A DNA stretch of 64,000 nt from Shewanella hanedai (GTDB lineage: Bacteria; Pseudomonadota; Gammaproteobacteria; Enterobacterales; Shewanellaceae): positions 1 to 64,000 of the forward strand of contig NZ_VKGK01000015.1 in NCBI RefSeq assembly GCF_007197645.1, in the 5' to 3' direction. Below are positions 36,455-44,705 of this stretch, one piece after another. The notes under the pieces were generated by a model, which did not search any database, was not told where the DNA came from, and was given only the letters and a program-made list of their open reading frames with translations. Each line of letters begins with the position of its first letter. Within the stretch, counting starts at the first letter, position 1. The translations under genes and the position numbers were made by a program.

Positions 36455-36940
36455 AGAACCCCCTAGAGCCATTTTATTAATTAGTACGCTTGAAGATAGT
36501 CACAACGTAGATATTCAAACCTACATTAATGTTCAGCAAGTAAGAAGCGTGAACGGAGACTTAATGAACTTAAAAACAGCAGTCGTAAAGCTGAATCAAC
36601 TTGTCAGTGCCATTTGTCTATAGAGCTTAGAGCAAGGGATGAATGCTATTACACAACAAGTAGAGGCTTTTGTATTTGCATATGGGCACTTTTAAAGCGT
36701 TTTCACCTAAGTTTGCTTTTGCTCGTCCTCGACTTTAATGTAGACTAGCCACAAACGAAAGGGGTACTTTCAGAATCTTGTACCAAACTGTGTACAGAAT
36801 TTAGAATGATACCGACAAGTAAAATATAGGGTACTGAATGTTCAGTAAATATAGATTTAAGCGTAACAAATACATGATTCATTGCGGGGGTCATAAAATT
36901 AAGGCAAGATTGGCTCAGCTCTTAAAATTTTGGTTCCCTC
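36455..36940. other. boundary region between prophage and pgsA, attR expected here
   Basis: About 490 bases with no convincing gene. In related bacteria uvrC usually precedes pgsA; it is absent here, as expected if the prophage inserted between them. The right attachment site should therefore lie in 36221-36940. Its other copy would be at the left prophage end, outside the window, so it cannot be located. A 37-codon frame (36838-36951) overlapping the pgsA start exists but has no support. Confidence 0.5.
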
Positions 36941-37498
36941 ATGCCGTTTAATATACCTATCGCGTTAACTTTGTTCAGGTTGTTTTTATTACCTGTGTTT
37001 GTTGTTATTTTTTACTTGCCTTATACATGGGCGCCATTTGCCGCCGCATTCGTATTTTGGCTAGCAGCTGTGACCGATGCCCTTGATGGTTATGCCGCAA
37101 GGAAATTAAAGCAGTCGACACGATTTGGTGCTTTTCTTGATCCTGTTGCAGATAAGATTATGGTCATTACTGCTTTGGTTCTTCTTGTTGCCGATTACAA
37201 TAGTATTTGGATGACACTACCAGCGTTATTTATGATAGGGAGAGAGATTGTTATCTCCGCATTAAGAGAATGGATGGCTGAAATAGGTAAACGAGGCTCT
37301 GTTGCTGTTTCTTGGATTGGTAAATATAAAACAGCAGCACAGATGACAGCGGTAACAGGTTTAATTTGGCACCCTAATGACATCATTACTTATGCAGCTT
37401 ATGCACTCTTTTATGTCGCAGCAGTGCTGACTTTCTGGTCAATGATGAGTTACATCATGGCGGCCTGGAGTGATTTGACTGCTGATTCGAATAATTAA
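36941..37498 (+). CDS. pgsA: CDP-diacylglycerol--glycerol-3-phosphate 3-phosphatidyltransferase
   Basis: Makes phosphatidylglycerophosphate, the committed step to phosphatidylglycerol and cardiolipin, in the inner membrane. The 185-residue sequence closely follows E. coli PgsA throughout. It has the CDP-alcohol phosphotransferase signature [20 protein letters not shown] followed by LDPVADK, then [15 protein letters not shown] and [12 protein letters not shown]. Four to five membrane segments are visible. The ATG gives the conserved MPFNIP start. tRNA genes follow, the same arrangement as in many gammaproteobacteria. Confidence 0.95.
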   Translation: MPFNIPIALTLFRLFLLPVFVVIFYLPYTWAPFAAAFVFWLAAVTDALDGYAARKLKQSTRFGAFLDPVADKIMVITALVLLVADYNSIWMTLPALFMIGREIVISALREWMAEIGKRGSVAVSWIGKYKTAAQMTAVTGLIWHPNDIITYAAYALFYVAAVLTFWSMMSYIMAAWSDLTADSNN

Positions 37499-37551
37499 AA
37501 TGCAATAAGTTTATTTAGTGTCCAAGCAGTCATTTATTGTGAAATATGCGA

Positions 37552-37579
37552 TTGACTCTTGGCTCTAAATCGGTAGAAT
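37552..37579 (+). promoter_or_regulatory. promoter of the first tRNA cluster
   Basis: The sequence TTGACT (37552-37557), 16 bases and TAGAAT (37574-37579) is followed by a GC-rich stretch (GCCATTCCGC). That is the usual pattern of stringently controlled stable-RNA promoters. The tRNA genes begin about 140 bases downstream. Confidence 0.7.
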
Positions 37580-37637
37580 GCCATTCCGCAGTCAGGGGAA
37601 AGCTTCTTAAGTAAAACTTGGTGCAAGTAAGAAAGAT

Positions 37638-37700
37638 GAGACATTAGCTCAGTTGATATTAGGTGAAAGAAGATACCTTTATTGATGATTATAGGTGATG
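37638..37700 (+). pseudogene. decayed tRNA-Gly
   Basis: The 5' part matches the intact tRNA-Gly at 37718 for about 20 bases (GAGACATTAGCTCAGTTG against GCGACATTAGCTCAGTTG). Further scattered matches occur (GATACCTT, TATAGGT). The rest is too diverged to fold. It is probably a relic of a tandem tRNA-Gly copy. Confidence 0.6.
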
Positions 37701-37717
37701 TTGATAAGTAAAAAGAT

Positions 37718-37793
37718 GCGACATTAGCTCAGTTGGTAGAGCGATACCTTGCCAAGGTATAGGTCATCGGTTCGAACCCGATATGTCGCTCCA
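37718..37793 (+). tRNA. tRNA-Gly (GCC anticodon)
   Basis: A 76-base cloverleaf with acceptor GCGACAT/ATGTCGC, D-loop AGCTCAGTTGGTAGAG, anticodon loop CTTGCCAAG (GCC), T-loop GGTTCGAACC and encoded CCA. It is the first intact gene of the cluster, one base before tRNA-Cys. Confidence 0.95.
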
Positions 37794-37794
37794 A

Positions 37795-37868
37795 GGCGCG
37801 ATGGCAGAATGGCTATGCTGCGGATTGCAAATCCGCCGATCTCGGTTCGACTCCGGGTCGCGCCTCCA
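37795..37868 (+). tRNA. tRNA-Cys (GCA anticodon), copy 1
   Basis: A 74-base cloverleaf with acceptor GGCGCGA/TCGCGCC, anticodon loop ATTGCAAAT (GCA), T-loop GGTTCGACTCC and encoded CCA. An almost identical copy lies at 38602. Confidence 0.95.
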
Positions 37869-37964
37869 TATTTAGATTGTGATGAGTTGGCTTGCTTTTT
37901 ATAAGTAAATAAAACCTGACAGTATTAACTACCGATAATACGTATCATCAACATCGACGAGTTT

Positions 37965-38050
37965 GCCCGAGTGGTGGAATCGGTAGACACAAGGGATTTA
38001 AAATCCCTCGCTGAATAAGCGTGCCGGTTCAAGTCCGGCCTCGGGTACCA
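37965..38050 (+). tRNA. tRNA-Leu (UAA anticodon), copy 1
   Basis: An 86-base tRNA with acceptor GCCCGAG/CTCGGGT, a long variable arm, anticodon loop ATTTAAAAT (TAA), T-loop GGTTCAAGTCC and encoded CCA. A copy lies at 38765 with the same sequence. Confidence 0.95.
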
Positions 38051-38074
38051 TCATTCTCATCAGAGATGAGCACG

Positions 38075-38103
38075 AAAGCCTCAACGAAAGTTGGGGCTTT
38101 TTT
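38075..38103 (+). terminator. terminator of the first tRNA cluster
   Basis: The stem AAGCCTCAAC/GTTGGGGCTT with loop GAAA is followed by a T run, 25 bases after tRNA-Leu. The second cluster ends with a near-identical hairpin. Confidence 0.85.
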
Positions 38104-38511
38104 GTGCTTGTAGTATAGAAAAGCATGGATTGAAATTTCTCCACGCTGTAATAAACGATGACGAGTCTAAGCCCTAACTCAGCTCCATTATTTAAATGAT
38201 ATTTAAAGGTAATGAGACTAGGAGATTTTCTTTATATTCAAAATAAAGTATAGATTTGAAATGTTCAGGTTATTAAAGGACGTGGTCGGTTGATGTCCTG
38301 CCTTATTTTCCATCATATCATCAATGAATTTGTATTTTATTTTTAATTGGTAAGACTCTAAGAGTTTCATTTACTGTAAGGCGTAGGGGAATGAGGTGTG
38401 TTGTTAGAATGGTTAAGTGATAATACATGCTTAACAATCAGACATTGTGTAGGCAAAGTAAACGCTAGAGATTGGTTTTCAACCACTTGAATAAAAACGT
38501 AAAATTTAGTG
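38104..38511. other. non-coding spacer between the two tRNA clusters
   Basis: About 400 AT-rich bases without a supported gene. It is not part of the duplicated Cys-Leu unit. I see no tRNA remnant in it. Confidence 0.4.
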
Positions 38512-38539
38512 TTGACTCATTTTGTAAATCAGTTAAAGT
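38512..38539 (+). promoter_or_regulatory. promoter of the second tRNA cluster
   Basis: The sequence TTGACT (38512-38517), 16 bases and TAAAGT (38534-38539), with the same -35 and spacing as the first tRNA promoter. Transcription would start about 55 bases before tRNA-Cys copy 2. Confidence 0.65.
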
Positions 38540-38601
38540 AGCCTCACTTTCTTAGAGCAGCAATGAGTTGCAAGTGCTTTAAGCAAGTTGAGATAAATAT
38601 T

Positions 38602-38675
38602 GGCGCGATGGCAGAATGGCTATGCTGCGGATTGCAAATCCGCCTATCTCGGTTCGACTCCGGGTTGCGCCTCCA
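38602..38675 (+). tRNA. tRNA-Cys (GCA anticodon), copy 2
   Basis: A 74-base cloverleaf nearly identical to the copy at 37795. Differences are seen at the end of the anticodon/variable region (CCTATC for CCGATC) and in the acceptor 3' strand (TTGCGCC for TCGCGCC), which gives a G-T-type pair. The anticodon and CCA are intact, so it is likely functional. Confidence 0.93.
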
Positions 38676-38764
38676 TATTAAGATTGTGGTGAGTATGTTC
38701 TTTAATATTTGGAGTCATACAGTATTAACTACCGATAATACGTATCATCAACGTCGACGAGTTT

Positions 38765-38850
38765 GCCCGAGTGGTGGAATCGGTAGACACAAGGGATTTA
38801 AAATCCCTCGCTGAATAAGCGTGCCGGTTCAAGTCCGGCCTCGGGTACCA
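38765..38850 (+). tRNA. tRNA-Leu (UAA anticodon), copy 2
   Basis: An 86-base tRNA identical in sequence to copy 1 as far as I can align it, with the same preceding spacer (CAGTATTAACTACCGATAAT). The pair Cys-Leu is therefore a block duplication. Confidence 0.95.
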
Positions 38851-38866
38851 TTATTAAGATGACACG

Positions 38867-38895
38867 AAAGCCTCGACGTAAGTCGGGGCTTTTTT
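38867..38895 (+). terminator. terminator of the second tRNA cluster
   Basis: The stem AAAGCCTCGAC/GTCGGGGCTTT with loop GTAA is followed by a T run. It is a close relative of the hairpin at 38075, so the duplicated block includes the terminator. Confidence 0.85.
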
Positions 38896-39320
38896 GTATC
38901 TGCAGTATAGAGAAAGTATGAGTTTATTCCTCTCATAAGATAACCGATACAGTGATCCCTTTCTTTTGGAGTTGAGATGAAAGCGGTGTGAAAATGTCGG
39001 AATGTAATTGCTCTTACCCTATCGATAGGTATTTCTATTATAACGTTTGGCTCGTAAATACAGGGTTGCTAGACGCCTTGTGAAGGTCACATTTTAATTG
39101 ATATATAGCCAACCACTTTAAAATTAATGCCTTATCATCAGTAACAAGCTCTTGCATGACTGACAGGGTTAGTTGAGGTGTAGATGTTGTTGCATTAACT
39201 GAAATACGATTTTGGCATTCTACTGAACCAAGGAGTAAACTTTGTTTAGTCACTGCAATTGATTGGATAATTTTTTCCTTACCGTATCTATTAATGCAAT
39301 GGTGATAATAGGGTGGTGTT
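38896..39320. other. interval before the L,D-transpeptidase gene
   Basis: About 425 bases. A 98-codon reverse-strand frame (39038-39334) spans much of it and runs into the next gene's start. It has no recognisable family and no clear ribosome-binding site, so I treat it as doubtful. The promoter of the 39321 gene should lie here. Confidence 0.35.
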
Positions 39321-40709
39321 ATGGTGCTAGGCAAGTTTATCAGGATTGTTTTTACCCTTATTGTATCCCTTGTTTATCCTACTTCCATGTTTGCCATGGA
39401 CAGGGTTGATGCTGCGATCAACTCCCTACAATATCAAGTTCAATTAGTCAGTCTACTGAAGCCTTCAGTGCGTTTGACTGAGTACAAACGTATTCTTGCT
39501 CAAGGTACTAGGAATGAACATCTAGATGTAGTTGATAACATTCAAACAGATCTCGCTCAATTTTGGCAGTCTGAGAATATTCCAGTCCAAGGTGGTGGGG
39601 GCACTGATGACGTGTACTTAAATGCGTTTTCAGTCGAGCCTAGATCAAAAGATTACCTGCCTGTCAGCAATCGGATCAGATACTTGCTTTGGATAGATCA
39701 ACTTCACAGTTGGAAAGGGATTGTATTAAACGTGTGGTTAGAAGAGGGTGATAACCACTCCTCACTTCCTGAAATCAACCGTAGACTGAAGCTGCTGGGT
39801 GACTTGGCAGTGTTAGACCCAGAAAATAACGTCATGACAGCTGATGTGGTTAATGCAATTGAAGGGTTTCAACATCGCCATGGTTTAAAGCAAGACGGGA
39901 TAATAGGGCCTGAGACTTTACGGTGGTTAAATCTCACTCCAGTTAAGAGGGCACATCTTTTAGCGGATAACTTTATAAGTAAATCTAGGTATTTGAGCAC
40001 TCTTGGCTCTCGATTCCTATTGGTTAACATACCTGCGTTTGAGATGGTCTTGGTTGATCAAGGTGAAATTAAGCTTGAATCTAGGGTGATTGTAGGCAAG
40101 CCATATCGTCAGACTCCTAGGCTGAGCAGTTACATATCGAATATGGTACTTAACCCAAGTTGGAGAGTTCCCAGAAACCTGTTAAGACGAGATTTGCTGC
40201 CTAAACTTCGCAAAGATGGAGCCTACATTAAAGAGCACAATTTCGATGTTTATAACTCTGTAGGCTCGACAATTGTTAAAACGCCTGAAGAGTGGCAAGA
40301 GTTGGCAAAAGGAAAATTCCCTTATCGTTTAGAACAAAAACCTGGCAAAGGTAATACGTTAGGGCGTTATAAGTTTTATTTTAAAAATGAATACAATGTT
40401 TACCTTCACGATACTTATGATAAAGCGTTGTTTGAAGAGTCCAATAGAGCGCTCTCTTCTGGCTGTATTCGGGTCGAAAAAGTTGAATCCTTAGCTAATT
40501 GGCTCGCGTCGAATTTAGTTAAAGATAAGCAAACATGGGTTGATCTACAAATACACAGAGACAAAACTCAGTGGTTTGCCTTCGATAATGCGCTAGCGGT
40601 GCATTTAGTCTATTGGACCGCTTGGATGGACGATGGAGGCTTAGCTCAATTTAGAAACGACATTTATCAACAAAATTCAGTAGTTAATCTTGTTTCGATA
40701 AAAGAATAA
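39321..40709 (+). CDS. L,D-transpeptidase, YcbB/LdtD-like
   Basis: Forms 3-3 cross-links in peptidoglycan in the periplasm. The 462-residue protein has a signal peptide (FIRIVFTLIVSLVYPTSMFA). A peptidoglycan-binding domain follows (VNAIEGFQHRHGLKQDGIIG) at about 175-215. A YkuD catalytic domain closes it, with His363 in VYLHDTYDK and Cys382 in SSGCIRVEK. It is shorter than E. coli LdtD (615 residues), lacking part of the N-terminal region, which is common in Shewanella-type bacteria. The next gene is a MepK-like endopeptidase that cleaves the same bonds. The two therefore make a synthesis/cleavage pair. Confidence 0.85.
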   Translation: MVLGKFIRIVFTLIVSLVYPTSMFAMDRVDAAINSLQYQVQLVSLLKPSVRLTEYKRILAQGTRNEHLDVVDNIQTDLAQFWQSENIPVQGGGGTDDVYLNAFSVEPRSKDYLPVSNRIRYLLWIDQLHSWKGIVLNVWLEEGDNHSSLPEINRRLKLLGDLAVLDPENNVMTADVVNAIEGFQHRHGLKQDGIIGPETLRWLNLTPVKRAHLLADNFISKSRYLSTLGSRFLLVNIPAFEMVLVDQGEIKLESRVIVGKPYRQTPRLSSYISNMVLNPSWRVPRNLLRRDLLPKLRKDGAYIKEHNFDVYNSVGSTIVKTPEEWQELAKGKFPYRLEQKPGKGNTLGRYKFYFKNEYNVYLHDTYDKALFEESNRALSSGCIRVEKVESLANWLASNLVKDKQTWVDLQIHRDKTQWFAFDNALAVHLVYWTAWMDDGGLAQFRNDIYQQNSVVNLVSIKE

Positions 40710-40820
40710 TGTTGAGTAAAAAATAAACGGTATGTTTCTGTATCAATGTTAACTTGATTTCACTATTGATAGCGTATATTTTGTCCCTCTTGTGGTTAAG
40801 TATTCAGCAGTGGTGATAGT

Positions 40821-41369
40821 GTGTCCTTAGTGTGTCCTGCCCGTAGGCAATTGTTGTTAGGCCTTAGTGGTATTGCAATGTATTCAGTTCTCCCGTCAAA
40901 GGCTCAGGCGAGCCGTTCAACAAAAGGCATTAGAAACCTTGGTTTTCACAATATTCATACTGGCGAACGTGGCCATGGAAGCTATTGGATAGATGGACAC
41001 TATCAAGAAAGCATTTTGTCTGAGTTTAGTCATACATTGAGAGACCATAGACGTAATGAGTCCGTTCCAATGGATATTCGTTTGTATGATCTGTTGTTTA
41101 AACTTAAAGAGACGCTAAACGTTGAGGATGACTTTAACGTGATATCTGGTTATCGCTCCCCAATGACCAATGCGATGCTAGCGTCAAAAAGTCGTGGTGT
41201 TGCAAAGAAAAGTTATCATATGAAGGGAATGGCAATGGACATCGCTATTCCAGATGTGAAGTTAAGTGATCTTCGTGAAGCTGCAGTAGAACTTAAGCTC
41301 GGCGGTGTGGGTTATTATCCCCGTTCAGGCTTTATTCATGTCGATACTGGCCCTGTCCGTACTTGGTAA
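40821..41369 (+). CDS. mepK: murein endopeptidase MepK (YcbK, DUF882)
   Basis: A 182-residue exported endopeptidase, the same length as E. coli YcbK. It starts with a twin-arginine signal (ARRQLLLG). The M15-like zinc domain has GYRSPMTNAMLA, HMKGMAMDIAIP (His and Asp ligands) and GFIHVDTGPVRTW (His). MepK cleaves the 3-3 cross-links made by L,D-transpeptidases and is needed for cell-wall expansion when these are abundant. The GTG start at 40821 is preceded by a modest Shine-Dalgarno-like stretch; a GTG 12 bases on is an alternative. Confidence 0.88.
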   Translation: MSLVCPARRQLLLGLSGIAMYSVLPSKAQASRSTKGIRNLGFHNIHTGERGHGSYWIDGHYQESILSEFSHTLRDHRRNESVPMDIRLYDLLFKLKETLNVEDDFNVISGYRSPMTNAMLASKSRGVAKKSYHMKGMAMDIAIPDVKLSDLREAAVELKLGGVGYYPRSGFIHVDTGPVRTW

Positions 41370-41504
41370 ATGCCAAGTTCTGAGATAAGTATTAAATTGT
41401 TTGTTCGTTTAAAGACGCTGTGGTAATATCCGCCCGCTATAAATGCGTCCTCGTTGGTCGAAAATGGAGGACAAACTGAAACTAATTATTTAAGTGAGAA
41501 AACC

Positions 41505-41792
41505 ATGTCTTATACTATCGCTGCACAAGTCCGTACTGAAATTGGGAAAGGTTCGAGCCGCCGCCTACGTCATGCAGACAAAGTTCCTGCAGTTATCTAT
41601 GGTCCAGGTAAAGAGCCTGTTGCTATCGTTTTTGACCACAAAGATATCATCAACATTCAAGCGAATGAAGATTTTTACACAAATGGTCTGACTATCAATC
41701 TTGATGGTACTGATGTTAAAGTTAGCGTTAAAGCTATGCAACGTCACGCGTTCAAGCCTCTTATCGAGCACGTAGATTTCACTTACGCATAA
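41505..41792 (+). CDS. rplY: 50S ribosomal protein L25
   Basis: Binds 5S rRNA on the large ribosomal subunit. The 95-residue sequence is the short form of L25 (no CTC extension), as in E. coli (94 residues), with [18 protein letters not shown] near the start and [15 protein letters not shown] at the end. The ATG at 41505 gives the conserved [12 protein letters not shown] start; an upstream in-frame start at 41454 would add 17 unlikely residues. A bidirectional terminator follows, shared with the convergent spoVR gene. Confidence 0.93.
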   Translation: MSYTIAAQVRTEIGKGSSRRLRHADKVPAVIYGPGKEPVAIVFDHKDIINIQANEDFYTNGLTINLDGTDVKVSVKAMQRHAFKPLIEHVDFTYA

Positions 41793-41810
41793 GCGAAAAG
41801 TGACATCCAT

Positions 41811-41838
41811 AAAAAAAGCGCCTATTGGCGCTTTTTTT
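41811..41838. terminator. bidirectional terminator between rplY and spoVR
   Basis: The stem AGCGCC/GGCGCT with loop TATT is flanked by seven A and seven T, so it can end transcripts from both convergent genes. Confidence 0.85.
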
Positions 41839-41859
41839 ATGTTCAATATTTAAGATTAA

Positions 41860-43377
41860 TTATTCCTCTTCCTCACTTGGGCAAGTCGCAATAATTGTTT
41901 GCTCTCCATTCTCATCAATCTCCTCTAACCGGACATCAAATCCCCATAGTCTATGCAGGTGTTTAACCACTTCATGGCGGCTCTTAGCAAGAGGGACACG
42001 ATTAGTAGGGATGTATCTTAATGTGAGTGACCTATCTCCCTTTACTTCAACATTTTGAACCTGAATGTTAGGCTCTAAATTGGATAAGTTATATTGCTGA
42101 GACAGCATTTGACGAATGTCTTTGTAACCTTGTTCATCATGAATAGCGGAAACGGATAGATAATTTTTTTCATCATCATCCAAAATACCAAAAAGTTTAA
42201 ATTGGCGAATAATAGTGGGCGATAAATACTGGCTAATGAAGCTTTCGTCTTTAAAGTTTTGCATGGCGAAATGCAGTGTTTCGAGCCAATCACTTCCCGC
42301 AATTTCAGGGAACCAATGTTTATCTTCTTCAGTCGGGTTTTCACATATACGCCTGATATCAACAAACATGTTAAAACCTAAGGCATAAGGATTAATTCCA
42401 CTATAGTAAGGGCTGTTGTAACTGGGTTGTGCGACAACATTAGTATGATTTTGTAAAAATTCCATCATAAATCGATCCGTCACCAAGCCATCATCATAGA
42501 GGTGGTTGAGAATGGTGTAATGCCAGAACGTTGCCCAGCCCTCATTCATTACCTGAGTCTGTTTTTGTGGGTAGAAATATTGGCCCATCTTACGCACAAT
42601 ACGAACAATTTCCCGCTCCCATGGTTTTAATAGCGGGGCGTGCTTCTCAATAAAATAGAGAATATTCTCTTGAGGTTCTTCTGGGAAATGAGATCTTGGT
42701 TTCTCTTTTAACTCACTTTGAGTCGAGGGAATAGTACGCCAAAGATCATTCACCTGACTTTGAAGGTATTCTTCACGATCTTTTTGTCTGAGCTGCTCCT
42801 CCTTGAAAGAGATCTCACTCGGACGTTTGTACCGGTCAACGCCGTAATTCATGAGTGCGTGACAAGAGTCGATGATTAATTCGACGTTCTCTACGCCATG
42901 AGCTTCCTCGCATTGGCTTATATAGTTTTTAGCAAAAACGAGGTAGTCAATAATTGAACTCGCATCAGTCCAAGTTTTGAAAAGATAGTTATTTTTAAAG
43001 AAACTATTATGACCAAAACAGGCATGTGCCATCACCAAAGCTTGCATGGTGATGGTGTTCTCTTCCATGAGATAAGCAATACAAGGGTCAGAGTTAATGA
43101 CAATCTCATAAGCTAGACCCATCTGGCCACGTTTGTAGCTCTGCTCAGTTTCGATGAATTTCTTACCAAATGACCAATGGGTGTAACCTATGGGCATTCC
43201 GATGCCAGCATAAGCATCCATCATCTGTTCGGCTGTGATCACCTCAATTTGATTGGGGTAGGATTCAATTTTATAATGAGCGGCCACTTTTTCTATTTCG
43301 GTCAAATAGGTTTGCAGTAATTCAAAGTTCCAATCTGGCCCATCATCAAGCGGTGTTCTCTTTTTTTTGTTATCCAT
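41860..43377 (-). CDS. SpoVR family protein (YcgB)
   Basis: A 505-residue cytoplasmic protein, near the 510 of E. coli YcgB. Recognisable pieces are YAGIGMPIGYTHWSFGK and the His-rich MAHACFGHNSFFKNNYLF. It forms a unit with YeaH and the PrkA kinase (43386-46640, same strand, 8-base gap), an association conserved across gammaproteobacteria. In E. coli the group is RpoS-dependent and tied to nutrient stress. The molecular activity of SpoVR is unknown. Confidence 0.9.
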   Translation of the reverse strand: MDNKKKRTPLDDGPDWNFELLQTYLTEIEKVAAHYKIESYPNQIEVITAEQMMDAYAGIGMPIGYTHWSFGKKFIETEQSYKRGQMGLAYEIVINSDPCIAYLMEENTITMQALVMAHACFGHNSFFKNNYLFKTWTDASSIIDYLVFAKNYISQCEEAHGVENVELIIDSCHALMNYGVDRYKRPSEISFKEEQLRQKDREEYLQSQVNDLWRTIPSTQSELKEKPRSHFPEEPQENILYFIEKHAPLLKPWEREIVRIVRKMGQYFYPQKQTQVMNEGWATFWHYTILNHLYDDGLVTDRFMMEFLQNHTNVVAQPSYNSPYYSGINPYALGFNMFVDIRRICENPTEEDKHWFPEIAGSDWLETLHFAMQNFKDESFISQYLSPTIIRQFKLFGILDDDEKNYLSVSAIHDEQGYKDIRQMLSQQYNLSNLEPNIQVQNVEVKGDRSLTLRYIPTNRVPLAKSRHEVVKHLHRLWGFDVRLEEIDENGEQTIIATCPSEEEE

Positions 43378-43385
43378 AACGCCCC

Positions 43386-44654
43386 CTAAACAGCTTGTTT
43401 CTTAAATAATTCTCTAAATACAGGGTATATGTCATCGGCTTGCTTAATATGTTGAACAGCAATGTTGTTGAAGCTTTCTTGCAAGCTTTCATATTCTCGC
43501 CAAAGTGTTTGATGAGCTCGGTTAGTGATCTCTATGTAGCTAAAGTATCGCACGACAGGTAATATTTTTTTCTCTAATAAGTTTTTACATCCAGGAGAAT
43601 CGTCGGCCCAGTTATCACCATCAGAAGCCTGAGCGGCATAGATGTTCCATTCGCTCTCCGGATAACGCTCTTTTTGTATCTGATCCATGAGTTTTAATGC
43701 ACTGGAGACGATGGTGCCGCCGGTTTCTTGAGAGTAGAAAAATTCATGTTCATCAACTTCTTTTGCTTGTGTGTGGTGACGAATATAGACAACGTCGAGA
43801 TTTTTATAGGTTCGCGTTAGGAACAGGTAAAGCAAGATATAAAAACGCTTCGCCATATCTTTGGTTGCTTGATCCATAGAGCCTGACACATCCATAATAC
43901 AGAACATCACTGCTTGGCTGGATGGGATCTCTCTTTTCGCATAGTTGTTGTACCTAAGATCGAAGGTATCGATAAAAGGAACCTTAGAAATTTTTTGTTT
44001 TAATTCCTCTATTTCTTGCTTTAAAAATAGAATTTTTTCAGCTTCTGCACCTGGGGTGTTTTCAAGTTCCTCAAGCTCACTTATGAGCTGCTTTAGGTCT
44101 TTCTTCTTTGATGAAGACATCGCAATTCGTCTTGCGAGCGACGATCTGAGCGAGCGAACAATATTGATGTTTGCTGGGACGCCATCACTGGTCACACCTG
44201 CTCGATATGTTTGGTATTCGACTAATTTATTTAGACGATTATTTTGGAGGTTTGGCAGTTCTAAATCTTCAAAAAGCAGTTCTAAGTACTCATCTTTTGA
44301 GATTTGAAATACAAAATCATCTTCTCCTTCACCAGAATCAGAAGCTTCACCTTGCCCCGAACCTTGACCGCCGCCTGATGGTGGACGTTCAATTTTGTCT
44401 CCTCGGGTAAATTGATCATTGCCTGGGTGAACGCGCTCTCTTACGCCACCTTGACCCTGATGAAAAGAGGGCTCTTTTATATCTTTGGTGGGGATGCCGA
44501 TTTTCTCCCCTTTATCAACGTCAGTGACACTTCTTCTTGTGACTGCATCGCTAACAGATTTTTTAATCTGTTGCTTATATCTGTTGATGAATCGTTGACG
44601 ATTGACCGTACTTTTCCCTTTAGCATTAAGCCGTCTATCGATAAAATTCGCCAT
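43386..44654 (-). CDS. yeaH: YeaH/DUF444 family protein with VWA-like MIDAS
   Basis: A 422-residue protein of the length of E. coli YeaH. The start at 44654 ([10 protein letters not shown]) is preceded on its strand by GGGAGG; a longer frame to 44684 is unlikely. It has a charged N-terminus, a Gly-rich linker (about residues 90-105) and a VWA-type domain with the metal site DVSGSMD. It accompanies the PrkA kinase and may be its substrate or adaptor. It acts in the stress response operon with spoVR. Confidence 0.88.
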   Translation of the reverse strand: MANFIDRRLNAKGKSTVNRQRFINRYKQQIKKSVSDAVTRRSVTDVDKGEKIGIPTKDIKEPSFHQGQGGVRERVHPGNDQFTRGDKIERPPSGGGQGSGQGEASDSGEGEDDFVFQISKDEYLELLFEDLELPNLQNNRLNKLVEYQTYRAGVTSDGVPANINIVRSLRSSLARRIAMSSSKKKDLKQLISELEELENTPGAEAEKILFLKQEIEELKQKISKVPFIDTFDLRYNNYAKREIPSSQAVMFCIMDVSGSMDQATKDMAKRFYILLYLFLTRTYKNLDVVYIRHHTQAKEVDEHEFFYSQETGGTIVSSALKLMDQIQKERYPESEWNIYAAQASDGDNWADDSPGCKNLLEKKILPVVRYFSYIEITNRAHQTLWREYESLQESFNNIAVQHIKQADDIYPVFRELFKKQAV

Positions 44655-44705
44655 GCGTACCTCCCAAGCCATAGTAGGGAGCAAGCTCCCTACTTTATGT
44701 CTAAG

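Noticed and set aside
36838..36951. 37-codon ORF overlapping the pgsA start
   Set aside because: Basic, short, no Shine-Dalgarno sequence, no resemblance to the UvrC end that I first looked for here.
37718..38850. tRNA genes as the prophage attachment site
   Set aside because: pgsA lies intact between the last phage gene and the tRNAs, so integration was not into these tRNA genes.
39038..39334. Reverse-strand 98-codon ORF before the L,D-transpeptidase gene
   Set aside because: Its start lies inside the next gene's start region, no ribosome-binding site or recognisable domain; likely chance, though not excluded.
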